A stretch of 64,000 nucleotides of DNA from Chloroflexi bacterium HGW-Chloroflexi-3 (lineage in GTDB: Bacteria; Chloroflexota; Anaerolineae; Anaerolineales; Anaerolineaceae): the NCBI GenBank assembly GCA_002842045.1, contig PHBX01000022.1:35587-99586 (forward strand), written 5' to 3'. This document shows, piece after piece, positions 1-8,096 of the stretch (the stretch's first letter is position 1; each line of letters starts with the position of its first letter). The position numbers and the translations under genes were made by a program. The notes under the pieces were generated by a model. The model did not search any database. It worked only from the letters and a program-made list of their open reading frames with translations, and was not told where the DNA came from.

Positions 1-222
1 GCAGGTGTGATGATTTTCAATCCCAACCTGTTGAATGATCTCAACAGCGCGCTGGTCATCTTCGCAGTTGCATTTGGCCTGACCGCTTTGCTCCTCCTGT
101 TGCATCGCAAGATTCTACCTGCCTTTGGTATCTGGATTGGGACGGAAAAAGATCTCAAGAAAAAATCAAAAAAGAAGAGACTATCTCACGACAAACTCAA
201 AAAAATGTCTCATAAAAAATAA
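1..222 (+). CDS. C-terminal part of a membrane protein (cut by window edge)
   Basis: The reading frame is open to the left edge of the window, so the true start lies outside; a GTG at 7 is only the first internal start codon. The visible 73 residues hold one strong hydrophobic helix (ALVIFAVAFGLTALLLLL) followed by a very basic lysine-rich tail (KKKSKKKR), which fits a last transmembrane segment with a cytoplasmic positively charged end. I do not recognise the family. A stem-loop directly after the stop codon suggests the transcript ends here. Confidence 0.6.
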   Translation, partial: AGVMIFNPNLLNDLNSALVIFAVAFGLTALLLLLHRKILPAFGIWIGTEKDLKKKSKKKRLSHDKLKKMSHKK

Positions 223-232
223 GCACTAAATT

Positions 233-264
233 GAAGAAACCACCTGAATAATGGTGCTTTCTTC
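233..264 (+). terminator. Probable terminator hairpin
   Basis: GAAGAAACCACC (233-244) pairs with GGTGCTTTCTTC (253-264), 12 positions with one mismatch, eight-base loop. It lies 11 bases after the stop of the upstream gene. The following T-run is weak, so it may be inefficient. Confidence 0.55.
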
Positions 265-308
265 GAAACTTTATTACCTGTCAGGGTTTTAACATACACA
301 TCTGCAGT

Positions 309-359
309 GGTCATGAGGGTCACTATGACGGCACGCTTTATCACGCATAAAGATGTGCC
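309..359 (+). promoter_or_regulatory. Two stem-loops in the leader of the acyltransferase gene
   Basis: GTCAT (309-313) can pair with ATGAC (325-329), and GGCAC-CTTTAT (330-341) with ATAAAG-GTGCC (347-359). They stand side by side in the roughly 260-base gap before plsC. No known riboswitch class was recognised. They could be a leader RNA or chance. Confidence 0.3.
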
Positions 360-481
360 TCTGAACAACATAAATGTAGCCCATCGGTACCATGTGAATT
401 GCTTTGGTATCGGCTAATATTTACCATGACCAACAGGTGAACGAAAACCTGGGGATTTACGTATCCTCAAAAAGGAAATTA

Positions 482-1174
482 ATGATCGAAAAATTAATGT
501 ATCGTTTTTCCCGCCCCGTTGTAAAAACATACACAAAATCCATGTTAAAAATGGATGTGCAATGGCATGAACCATTCCCGGCGGGAGCGAAAATCATAGT
601 GGCGAACCACCCAACCACTACCGATCCTTTCTTTGTAGCCTCATTAGCCAGCCACCAGGTATTCATTTTGATCAACGAATTACTTTTCAAAGTTCCCGTG
701 TTGGGCGAATATTTACGGCGTTCGGGACATATCCCGGTTGTCGCCGGAAATGGCAAAGCCGCCATGGATGAAGCCTTAGTACGCCTGGCAAAAGGTGATA
801 CCATCATCGTCTTTCCAGAAGGAGCACTCAGCCCGGTAGAAGGTGGTTTTTGCGAACCCCGTACCGGAGCTGCCCGACTGGCATTGATGAGTGGTGCACC
901 TGTAATACCAGTGGGAATCCACCTGCCTTTAGAACGCGTCCATTTCATCAAGAGTATGGTGGAAGGAAAAGTGGAAATTGGCCGCTGGTATACACATGGT
1001 CCATACAACATGACAATCGGACGCCCATTGGTATTCCATGGAAACGTAGAGAATCATGCTTATGTGCGCCAGGTATCCAAAGCGATCATGCATCATATCA
1101 TTGAAATGGCTCACCAGAGTCGTGGAAGAATGCAGCAAGGTCCAACCGCAATGCCATTGCCGGAACTTTATTAG
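482..1174 (+). CDS. plsC: 1-acyl-sn-glycerol-3-phosphate acyltransferase family protein (PlsC-like)
   Basis: Likely transfers an acyl group to lysophosphatidic acid to make phosphatidic acid at the inner face of the membrane. The frame shows the family HX4D motif NHPTTTD (H43, D48), the FPEGALSP glycerophosphate-binding block and an IPVGIHLP block, over about 230 residues, a normal length. The frame is open upstream to a TTG at 404, but the ATG at 482 has AAAGGAA about six bases before it and gives the usual N-terminus, so I chose 482. The next gene codes for a DegV protein, a family known to carry fatty acids, which supports a role in acyl-chain use. Substrate is not shown by the sequence. 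Confidence 0.85.
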   Translation: MIEKLMYRFSRPVVKTYTKSMLKMDVQWHEPFPAGAKIIVANHPTTTDPFFVASLASHQVFILINELLFKVPVLGEYLRRSGHIPVVAGNGKAAMDEALVRLAKGDTIIVFPEGALSPVEGGFCEPRTGAARLALMSGAPVIPVGIHLPLERVHFIKSMVEGKVEIGRWYTHGPYNMTIGRPLVFHGNVENHAYVRQVSKAIMHHIIEMAHQSRGRMQQGPTAMPLPELY

Positions 1175-1200
1175 TTCAACTTGAAGGGAAACAAGAGAAT

Positions 1201-2061
1201 ATGAAAATTGTTACGGATAGTGGCATGGACTCTGCTCCTGGCCAGCTGGATGGATTTGACATCGTTCAAGTTCCACTCAAATTAGAGTTAGATGGCAAAA
1301 CCTACTTAAGTGGTGTGGATATTCAACCTGAAGAATTTTACGAACTACTCCTCACCACACCAAGTTTACCAATCACTTCATTGCCTTCTCCCGGTGAATT
1401 TGCGGATGTATTTCGGAAATATGCTGCTGAAGGACCCATTATTATGGTCCATATTTCATCAGGATTGAGCAATACGTACCAATCTGCTCATTCAGGTTCA
1501 GATCTGGTGCCAGAAGCAGAAGTTCACTTCATCGACACATTGACCCTCTCTGGCGCAGAAGGGTGGCAGGTAGAAGCTGCTGCTCACGGTGTAAAAGCAG
1601 GTTGGTCAGTGGAAAAAATTAAAGAACTCGTCAAGAAAGTACGCGACGCATCAGAAACCATTTACACCTTACCGGATTTGCGCTACTTAATTCATGGCGG
1701 CCGCATCAGCCACATGAAAGGTCTGCTCGCTTCAGTATTAGGCATCAAACCTTTGATTGGTGTCAGTAAAACAGATGGCAAATACTACGAACGTGGAAAA
1801 AGCCCAACCTTCAATCGGGCATTGGAAAGTATTGCCAAAACTATCACCAAAGACATCCCGGAAGGCACAAAAATCAGAGCACAAATTGCACATACAGCCA
1901 ATCCGGAAGGTGCGGAAAAATTGCGTGAAGCCATGGATAAACGTTTTGATTGCCATTGGCTGCCCAATTCCACTGTAGCCCCCGTACTGGGAGCGCACAC
2001 CGGTCGCGGTTTGGTTGGCGTGATTTATGCCCGCATGGATCAATATCCTGCCCTGCCCTAA
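1201..2061 (+). CDS. DegV family fatty-acid-binding protein
   Basis: The 286-residue protein has the DegV landmarks: an N-terminal TDSGMDS block, HISSGLSNTYQSA in the first domain and HGGRIS in the middle. DegV proteins (FakB type) hold a fatty acid in a tunnel; in Firmicutes a FakA kinase phosphorylates it to acyl-phosphate. No fakA gene is in the window, so function here is inferred only. It starts 26 bases after the plsC-like gene and is probably cotranscribed with it; an intrinsic terminator follows. Confidence 0.88.
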   Translation: MKIVTDSGMDSAPGQLDGFDIVQVPLKLELDGKTYLSGVDIQPEEFYELLLTTPSLPITSLPSPGEFADVFRKYAAEGPIIMVHISSGLSNTYQSAHSGSDLVPEAEVHFIDTLTLSGAEGWQVEAAAHGVKAGWSVEKIKELVKKVRDASETIYTLPDLRYLIHGGRISHMKGLLASVLGIKPLIGVSKTDGKYYERGKSPTFNRALESIAKTITKDIPEGTKIRAQIAHTANPEGAEKLREAMDKRFDCHWLPNSTVAPVLGAHTGRGLVGVIYARMDQYPALP

Positions 2062-2090
2062 ATAAATTTTCCTTCACTCATCCAACTAAT

Positions 2091-2117
2091 AAAACCCGCA
2101 CGTTGATCGGGGTTTTT
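2091..2117 (+). terminator. Intrinsic terminator after the DegV gene
   Basis: AAAACCC (2091-2097) pairs with GGGTTTT (2110-2116) and continues into a short T-tract. It lies 30 bases after the DegV stop and before the strong ribosome site of the next gene. Confidence 0.6.
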
Positions 2118-2152
2118 AGCATACCTCCGATCATACAAAAAGGAGAGAAACC

Positions 2153-3625
2153 ATGAATGTATTGTTGATTTACCCGGAATTTCCAGATACTTTTTGGAGT
2201 TTTAGGCACGCTTTAAAATTCATCGACAAAAAAGCAGGCAATCCGCCTTTAGGATTGATTACCATCGCCGCAATGCTTCCAGAAAATTGGCAAAAACGGC
2301 TTGTTGATCTCAACATTGAACCTTTGACCGAGGATGCAATCTCCTGGGCTGATATGGTGATGGTTTCTGCTATGGTGGTGCAACGCGAATCCACTCACCA
2401 GGTAATTGCACGTTGTAAAGAAGCCGGAAAGACCGTGATCGCAGGCGGACCCATTTTCACAGGTGAATATGAAGACTTTCCACTGGTGGATCATTTTATT
2501 CTCAATGAAGGTGAAATTACTTTACCATTGTTCCTTAACGATTGGATGCAAGGTACACCCCAACGGATTTATGAGACCAGTGAATTTGCTGATATGAGTA
2601 CCACCCCAGCGCCCATGTGGGAGCTGCTGAACCTGAAGGAATACGCCACCATGTGTCTGCAATTCTCGCGTGGTTGCCCATTTGATTGTGAATTCTGCAA
2701 TGTCACTGCCTTGTTGGGACATCGTCCACGCACCAAAAGTGCACAACAATTGATAACCGAGTTGGATAACCTCTATGCTTTGGGTTGGCGTGATGCGATT
2801 TTTCTGGTGGATGATAATTTTATCGGTAATAAGAAAATCATCAAACAGGACTTGCTGCCTGCCTTGATTGAATGGCGAAAAGGTAAAAACGGGATACCTT
2901 TTAACACCGAGGCATCCATCAACCTGGCAGATGATACAGAACTAATGGATTTAATGGCAAAAGCCGGGTTCAATACAGTGTTTATTGGCATCGAAACACC
3001 CAACGATGAAAGTCTGATCGAGTGCAACAAAAAACAGAATCGAAACCGGAATCTGGTAGAAAGTGTCAAAATCATCCAGCGCGCTGGAATGATGGTGCAG
3101 GGTGGTTTCATTGTTGGCTTTGATTCCGATACAGAAACAATCTTCGAACAACAAGCGAGTTTTATCAGCAAAGCCGGCATCACCACCGCTATGATTGGGT
3201 TATTGCAGGCGCCATCTGGCACACGCCTGTATAAACGCTTGCTGGGTGAAGGGCGATTGTTGGGCGAGATGACCGGCGATAATGCTGATGGATCGACCAA
3301 TATTATTCCTCACCTCGATATTCAGCTCTTGAAATCAGGTTACAGCAAACTGGTCAAGCAGTTATACCATCCCAAAGAATATTATCAGCGCTGTCTGATG
3401 CTTTTGAAAACGATTAAGACACCCGAGATCCGCAGAGGAATTGACCTGAGCTACATGCGTGCATTCTTCCGCTCCATTTATTTGCTTGGGTTCAAAGGAG
3501 TGGAAAGGCTGGAATACTGGAAATTATTCTTCTGGACATTGATATATAAGCCAAAACTATTTCCACAAGCAATCACGTTGGCAATTTATGGCTATCATTT
3601 TCGGATATTGGCAAACCGAATTTGA
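2153..3625 (+). CDS. B12-binding domain / radical SAM protein with DUF4070-like C-terminus
   Basis: The N-terminal 150 residues form a cobalamin-binding-like Rossmann domain. The radical SAM core follows with the iron-sulphur motif CPFDCEFC (C175, C179, C182). The C-terminal part has the many aromatic and basic residues of DUF4070, as in the B12-radical SAM group that includes the hopanoid methylase HpnP. The family mostly does methylations or rearrangements on lipids and tetrapyrroles; the substrate cannot be told. A very strong AAGGAGAG ribosome site precedes the ATG. It meets the next gene tail to tail with one base between the stops. Monocistronic by layout. Confidence 0.82.
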   Translation: MNVLLIYPEFPDTFWSFRHALKFIDKKAGNPPLGLITIAAMLPENWQKRLVDLNIEPLTEDAISWADMVMVSAMVVQRESTHQVIARCKEAGKTVIAGGPIFTGEYEDFPLVDHFILNEGEITLPLFLNDWMQGTPQRIYETSEFADMSTTPAPMWELLNLKEYATMCLQFSRGCPFDCEFCNVTALLGHRPRTKSAQQLITELDNLYALGWRDAIFLVDDNFIGNKKIIKQDLLPALIEWRKGKNGIPFNTEASINLADDTELMDLMAKAGFNTVFIGIETPNDESLIECNKKQNRNRNLVESVKIIQRAGMMVQGGFIVGFDSDTETIFEQQASFISKAGITTAMIGLLQAPSGTRLYKRLLGEGRLLGEMTGDNADGSTNIIPHLDIQLLKSGYSKLVKQLYHPKEYYQRCLMLLKTIKTPEIRRGIDLSYMRAFFRSIYLLGFKGVERLEYWKLFFWTLIYKPKLFPQAITLAIYGYHFRILANRI

Positions 3626-3626
3626 G

Positions 3627-4397
3627 TTACAGTTTCAGTAAATCTTTCTTCAATAATTCCAATTGCCCAGGTTTATCCACATCCATGGCAATTTCTGCGT
3701 AGGGGCTGGGTAAAACCAGCCCATCCACTTTCAGACGTTTGCACACACGTTTTTCTGTTTGCGCGAGCGTGATTGCCCGAAAAAGGATCAATAACAGGGT
3801 GTCGAAACCCAACAAAGAGGCTTGTTTGAGGGCATTTTTGCGTGCATCAATCAGCTTGCGGTATAACGGTTTGTCATAATTTATCTTGGTCAGGTCAATG
3901 GCATTGATATCACCCCCACAAATTGCCATATCTTTAAGCGGTATATACGTGCGTTTGGATTCAGGGAATCGTTTCTCCATGACGGGACGTGTAACCACTG
4001 TGTAAATTAATGCCTTCTGGGAATTAATCGCTTTCTCACTGACCCAATCAATCAATTCAGGAGTTACAGCCGGGACATCAGAAGCAACGATCAATGCGTA
4101 TTGGCTGGGTTCAGGAAAAGAGAGCAATTTATTTACGCCGGCTATGATATTCTCGACCATACTGCCCTGATCCTCAATTCGTACGAGATCTCGTGGATAT
4201 TTCACGGTATATTCATCCGCGAGACCAATCAAGACCACGCGATCAATCGTTTCCGCAGCTGCCAACGCATCCAGCACCCACTGAACCATAGGTTTATCAC
4301 CGATCGGAATGAGTGCTTTCGGAAGACCTTTCGAATAAGCATACAATGGATCATCCAGAGTAGGGATGCCTCCAGCAGTTAAGATCACATCCATCAT
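3627..4397 (-). CDS. Nucleotidyltransferase family protein (MobA/GlmU-like NTP transferase)
   Basis: 256 residues with an N-terminal nucleotide-binding block: ILTAGG near the start, then SKGLPKALIPIGDKPMVQ, the lysine-proline-sugar binding signature of sugar-1-phosphate and molybdopterin nucleotidyltransferases, and VASDVPAV, the metal-binding aspartate region. The ILTAGG block lacks the usual second glycine and arginine of GGxGxR, so the exact reaction is uncertain. Its ATG overlaps the stop of the upstream gene (TAATG), so the two are translationally coupled and probably act together. Confidence 0.7.
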   Translation of the reverse strand: MMDVILTAGGIPTLDDPLYAYSKGLPKALIPIGDKPMVQWVLDALAAAETIDRVVLIGLADEYTVKYPRDLVRIEDQGSMVENIIAGVNKLLSFPEPSQYALIVASDVPAVTPELIDWVSEKAINSQKALIYTVVTRPVMEKRFPESKRTYIPLKDMAICGGDINAIDLTKINYDKPLYRKLIDARKNALKQASLLGFDTLLLILFRAITLAQTEKRVCKRLKVDGLVLPSPYAEIAMDVDKPGQLELLKKDLLKL

Positions 4398-5308
4398 TAC
4401 AATTCCTGTACCTGGGGAGAAAGATTGAGTTCCTGAATGGCTGCTTCCATTCGTTCAAAGTGAGTCTTCGATGGATACTTAACAGCTTCGGTATAACCTT
4501 TTGCGGTGACGATCCCAGCTTCCATCATATTAGTGCCGAAGGAACGACCGTCCAGCATCGGGGTGGTTGTTACCAATAAACGCACCCCGGCCTGCTTGAA
4601 AATTTCACGATCCTTTGGTGTGGTAGTATTGGTCACAATAATCTTGCCATCCATCCGCTCAGGCATATATTTCGTAATGTAGTGGCAGTCCCCGGAGATG
4701 ACTGTTGCCCATTCAAAGTATTTCGTAAATTTCGGCGTTCGCACCTCTTGCTTCTCACCAATCGGGTAGAGCCAGCTGAAAGGCATATGTGCGATTAACG
4801 GTACCAGCAATTTAGCCAGTCGTTTCAATCCGGCATCATCATGGACTGGAATTGAAATACCCAGCCCAAACATTAAATCACCGAAAATGGATTCATATCC
4901 CAAATTCATGAAACCACTCGATAGACCATATCGATCGACCCCGCTCATTTGAAAAACTCGTTTGGGTTGCCCCTGCAAATAAGGCTCCACCACCGCTGCA
5001 GCTTTGCGCTCCAGGGTGCTTTTCAGTCCGGTGCCATCCACCACCGGTGTAATCTTCACATCCCGAACCAGTGGTTTTACACTTTCCATTTCATACCATT
5101 TCTGGTCCACCAGAAATCCTAATAAGGCTCCACCCATTCCCAGGGCTCCTACTTTGCCATCCAGGTCGCGATACATCTGAGCGGCTGCCTTCATATCCCC
5201 ATCGGTGCCGATACGTTCTAACTGAATGGTTTTGCCAAAAAGCTCTAATTCGACTGCTTTGTCTCTTGTTGCTGAACCGATACTTACACTGACTGCGCGT
5301 TGATTCAT
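4397..5308 (-). CDS. Conserved protein of unknown function (sometimes labelled quinate dehydrogenase-like)
   Basis: 303 residues. It has a glycine-rich ALGMGGALLGF segment, a VISGDCHYI segment and a TNTTTPKD segment. I believe close relatives in Chloroflexota carry a 'quinate 5-dehydrogenase' label, but no firm catalytic motif supports that. The frame extends upstream to 5350; I chose the ATG at 5308 because GAGGAGA lies eight bases before it. It is translated just before, and coupled to, a nucleotidyltransferase, and is divergent from the heme regulator. Confidence 0.55.
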   Translation of the reverse strand: MNQRAVSVSIGSATRDKAVELELFGKTIQLERIGTDGDMKAAAQMYRDLDGKVGALGMGGALLGFLVDQKWYEMESVKPLVRDVKITPVVDGTGLKSTLERKAAAVVEPYLQGQPKRVFQMSGVDRYGLSSGFMNLGYESIFGDLMFGLGISIPVHDDAGLKRLAKLLVPLIAHMPFSWLYPIGEKQEVRTPKFTKYFEWATVISGDCHYITKYMPERMDGKIIVTNTTTPKDREIFKQAGVRLLVTTTPMLDGRSFGTNMMEAGIVTAKGYTEAVKYPSKTHFERMEAAIQELNLSPQVQEL

Positions 5309-5478
5309 GGGTTTTCTCCTCAGTAAATTTATTAAAACAGTATACTTCAAAAAAATCTACCGGTAATCAATTTGATAATATGAAATTTATACCTGACTTT
5401 AAAATCTTTATTATTCTTTTTTCTAATTCATATTTAATCTGATTTTCATCAATCTATCATTTTCAAGTGGTATTATTC

Positions 5479-5518
5479 TATAGAATTTTATAGAAAAACA
5501 TAGGAATACATAGAAATA
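5479..5518 (+). promoter_or_regulatory. Four phased 10-bp direct repeats, likely operator of the heme operon regulator
   Basis: Units TATAGAATTT (5479), TATAGAAAAA (5489), CATAGGAATA (5499) and CATAGAAATA (5509) repeat with an exact 10-base period, one turn of DNA. The last base of the fourth unit is the A of the regulator's ATG. No Shine-Dalgarno sequence is present. The layout suggests binding of several copies of a small HTH protein on one DNA face, most simply autoregulation. Confidence 0.6.
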
Positions 5519-6147
5519 TGATTGAAAATTCGGCCTGGTTTTCCATTTCTGAAGCAGCTAAATATTTAGGAGTTCACTTTACTACCCTTCGTCGTTGGAG
5601 TGATGATGGATTAATTGAGTTCATTCGTACCCCGGGTGGTAAAAGAAAATACCACAAGGATATATTGGATGACTTTCTCAATCAATATAAACACTCAACG
5701 AAAATGAATTTGCAAATAGCCACATTACAGGAAGCTGCTATTCTCAGAACCAGAGAAACAATGCAAAAAGTGAAAATACCTGAGCAAGGATGGTACAACA
5801 AGCTCTCCATTGAACAACGATCTGGCATGCGAGGTGCTGGAAATCGATTGGTTGCTTTAATGCTTCAATATAGCGCACGCGAACAAAATAACGAAGTATT
5901 TATTGAACAAGCCAAACACATCTCTAAACAATATGGAGAAATTTGTCATTCTTTGGAGTTGACAATTACCGAATGTATTCAAACTTTTTTATTATTCCGA
6001 CAACCTATGCTCAACTCTATTCATGAAACCGGATCATTGCAATCAACTAACGATGCAATTAATCAACAAATTTTTGAAAGAATGAACCATTTCCTGGATG
6101 AAGTTTTAGTAACAATGGTGGATGAGTATAACAAACTTATCTCATAA
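5518..6147 (+). CDS. MerR/excisionase-type HTH regulator with helical sensor domain
   Basis: Residues 8-55 form a MerR-like winged helix: SISEAAKYLGVHFTTLRRW, then the wing RTPGGKRKY. The remaining 150 residues are predicted all-helical and not recognised; they contain C143-H144 and C153, possible ligands for heme or metal. It is the first gene of the heme operon, read in the same direction, with only 22 bases before the next gene. Control of heme synthesis in response to heme, iron or oxygen is an inference from position. The start ATG lies inside a 10-bp repeat array and lacks a ribosome site, so the mRNA may be leaderless. Confidence 0.75.
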   Translation: MIENSAWFSISEAAKYLGVHFTTLRRWSDDGLIEFIRTPGGKRKYHKDILDDFLNQYKHSTKMNLQIATLQEAAILRTRETMQKVKIPEQGWYNKLSIEQRSGMRGAGNRLVALMLQYSAREQNNEVFIEQAKHISKQYGEICHSLELTITECIQTFLLFRQPMLNSIHETGSLQSTNDAINQQIFERMNHFLDEVLVTMVDEYNKLIS

Positions 6148-6169
6148 TACTATCACCAAAGGTATAACT

Positions 6170-7363
6170 ATGAAATTAATTCGAAGACCAGCTTATGACT
6201 TAAGCCAAAGGCCTTTCATGGTCATTTGGGAAACCACACAGGCTTGCGACCTGGCGTGTAAGCATTGTCGTGCTGAATCACAACCCAACCACCATCCCAA
6301 TATGCTCTCCTTTGAGGATGGAAAAAGGTTAATAGATCAGGTAGTGGATCTCGGCAAACCTCACCCATTATTTATTCTCACAGGTGGGGATCCTTTTAAA
6401 CGGGAAGATATATTTGACCTGACTGCTTATGCTTCAGATCAGGGGTTACCGGTTGCATTATCACCTTCTGGCACCCCATTATTAAACCCTGAAAACTTAA
6501 TCAAACTAAAAAATGTTGGCACCAAGGCTATTTCTCTTAGCCTGGATGGCTCTACCCCTTTGATACATGATGCTTTTCGTGGTGTTAAAGGCTCATATGC
6601 TTGGACAGTCAATGGCTGGAAGTTAGCCAATCAACTGGGTTTAAAAGTTCAACTAAATACCTCTGTAACCCGCTACAATCTATTTGATCTTCCAGACATG
6701 TTTGCATTAGTTCATAAATTAGGGGTTATGACCTGGAGTTTATTCTTCCTGGTACCGACTGGCAGGGGATTGGTTGAAGATGAAATAAAATCGGATGATT
6801 ATGAAGCTGTATTAAATTTTCTATATGATGCATCAAAATATGTGCGCTTAAAAACCACTGAAGGACATCATTACAAACGTGTTGTTTTGCAGCGTTCTTA
6901 TCTGGCTAGGAATAATATACAACACAGCGATTATATGAATTTAAATGGAACTTATACCCGTTTACAGCAAGGCCTTGAGAGACATATTCAAAATGTGTTA
7001 CCTGCTACCGAAGTACCTGAAAAAATGCGCAGGGCGCCAATGCATGTAAATGCGGGCGATGGGTTTGTCTTCATTTCATTGCTGGGCGATGTTTTTCCAT
7101 CCGGTTATTTGCCTGTCAGTGCTGGTAATGTCAAAAAAAAATCTTTGAAAGATATTTACCAACAGAGTGAACTGTTCTTGGCATTACGGGATAAGGACGC
7201 TCTAAAAGGTCGGTGTGGTAAGTGCGAATACCGTTTCGTCTGTGGTGGTTCTCGATCACGTGCTTTTGCAATGACCGGTGACTATCTGGCCGAAGAACCA
7301 TTTTGCTCTTATGAGCCTGGTTCTTTTCCGTTTGAGGAAGCACTTCTTGAGATGGTCAACTGA
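6170..7363 (+). CDS. Radical SAM/SPASM protein of the heme-biosynthesis type (AhbD/NirJ-like)
   Basis: The radical SAM motif CDLACKHC (C26, C30, C33) is followed by an ILTGGDPF segment and a C-terminal SPASM-type cysteine cluster (GRCGKCEYRFVCGG...C). This matches the group around AhbC, AhbD and NirJ, which modify heme precursors, and especially the poorly studied TIGR04053-like branch. The frame extends upstream to 6122 inside the regulator gene; I chose ATG 6170 with AAAGG before it. Lying between the regulator and hemQ, it may carry out an oxygen-independent version of a late heme step, such as coproheme decarboxylation. That is inference; the chemistry is not proven. Confidence 0.78.
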   Translation: MKLIRRPAYDLSQRPFMVIWETTQACDLACKHCRAESQPNHHPNMLSFEDGKRLIDQVVDLGKPHPLFILTGGDPFKREDIFDLTAYASDQGLPVALSPSGTPLLNPENLIKLKNVGTKAISLSLDGSTPLIHDAFRGVKGSYAWTVNGWKLANQLGLKVQLNTSVTRYNLFDLPDMFALVHKLGVMTWSLFFLVPTGRGLVEDEIKSDDYEAVLNFLYDASKYVRLKTTEGHHYKRVVLQRSYLARNNIQHSDYMNLNGTYTRLQQGLERHIQNVLPATEVPEKMRRAPMHVNAGDGFVFISLLGDVFPSGYLPVSAGNVKKKSLKDIYQQSELFLALRDKDALKGRCGKCEYRFVCGGSRSRAFAMTGDYLAEEPFCSYEPGSFPFEEALLEMVN

Positions 7364-7408
7364 TTTGATGGAAATTTCAGCTAATTTTTTGCAAGGAGGA
7401 AAGGTAAT

Positions 7409-8089
7409 ATGAGTTTAAGAATGCTCGGTCATTTTCAATTTTTTCAATTTACTGCTCAATATTGGAATTTATCTTCCGAAAAAAGAAGTGAATTTCAGAA
7501 AAATTTTCTATCAGATCTTGAAAAAACTGCATTGAAATATGAGCTTTATCAGGTATATCCTTTACATGCTGAAGTGGATATCGTTCTGTGGATCACAACC
7601 CAGGTGTCAGAAAATGATTTTGTTGCTCAATACTTTGAAAAAATGGCAGCGCTTATCAACCCATATAGGGTGTATTTACAACTCAAAGAATCCTGGTGGG
7701 GAATGACCCACCCTTCCGATTATTCACGTGGAAAATCAGCCCAGGAAATCAACCCATTTGAAGACCAACGCAACACTTATTTGATCGTTTACCCTTTCTC
7801 AAAAAATGCTTCCTGGTACAAAATGGGGCGTGATACCCGTCAGGGGATGATGAATGAGCATATTCGTATTGGTCATCAATTCCCCGAAATCAAACAATTA
7901 TTGTTATATTCCACCGGTTTACAGGATCAGGAATTTATTGTCACCTATGAAACTGAGGATCTTGCTCAATTTTCACAGTTGGTTACCGATCTGCGTAGCA
8001 GTGAAGCCCGGTTATTTACGGATCGGGACACACCAATTTTTACAGCAATTTACCATTCTCCTGCAAACACATTGAAATTATTTGAATAA
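7409..8089 (+). CDS. hemQ: Coproheme decarboxylase HemQ (chlorite dismutase family)
   Basis: Converts coproheme III to heme b by two oxidative decarboxylations using peroxide, the last step of the coproporphyrin-dependent route. The 226-residue protein contains VYPFSKNASWYKM, with the catalytic tyrosine Y128 and K132, and GMMNEHIRIG, with H151 as the proximal iron ligand; the spacing fits Gram-positive HemQ with a four-residue shorter loop. A textbook AAGGAGG ribosome site precedes the ATG. The ferrochelatase and oxidase genes follow at once, which supports this assignment over chlorite dismutase. Confidence 0.88.
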   Translation: MSLRMLGHFQFFQFTAQYWNLSSEKRSEFQKNFLSDLEKTALKYELYQVYPLHAEVDIVLWITTQVSENDFVAQYFEKMAALINPYRVYLQLKESWWGMTHPSDYSRGKSAQEINPFEDQRNTYLIVYPFSKNASWYKMGRDTRQGMMNEHIRIGHQFPEIKQLLLYSTGLQDQEFIVTYETEDLAQFSQLVTDLRSSEARLFTDRDTPIFTAIYHSPANTLKLFE

Positions 8090-8096
8090 GAGGACC

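Noticed and set aside
457..1011. 184-codon minus-strand frame across the PlsC gene
   Set aside because: Shadow of plsC; no start context and no family features.
7409..8089. Chlorite dismutase instead of HemQ
   Set aside because: Same family, but the gene is between heme genes and the catalytic pattern (Y128, K132) is that of coproheme decarboxylase.
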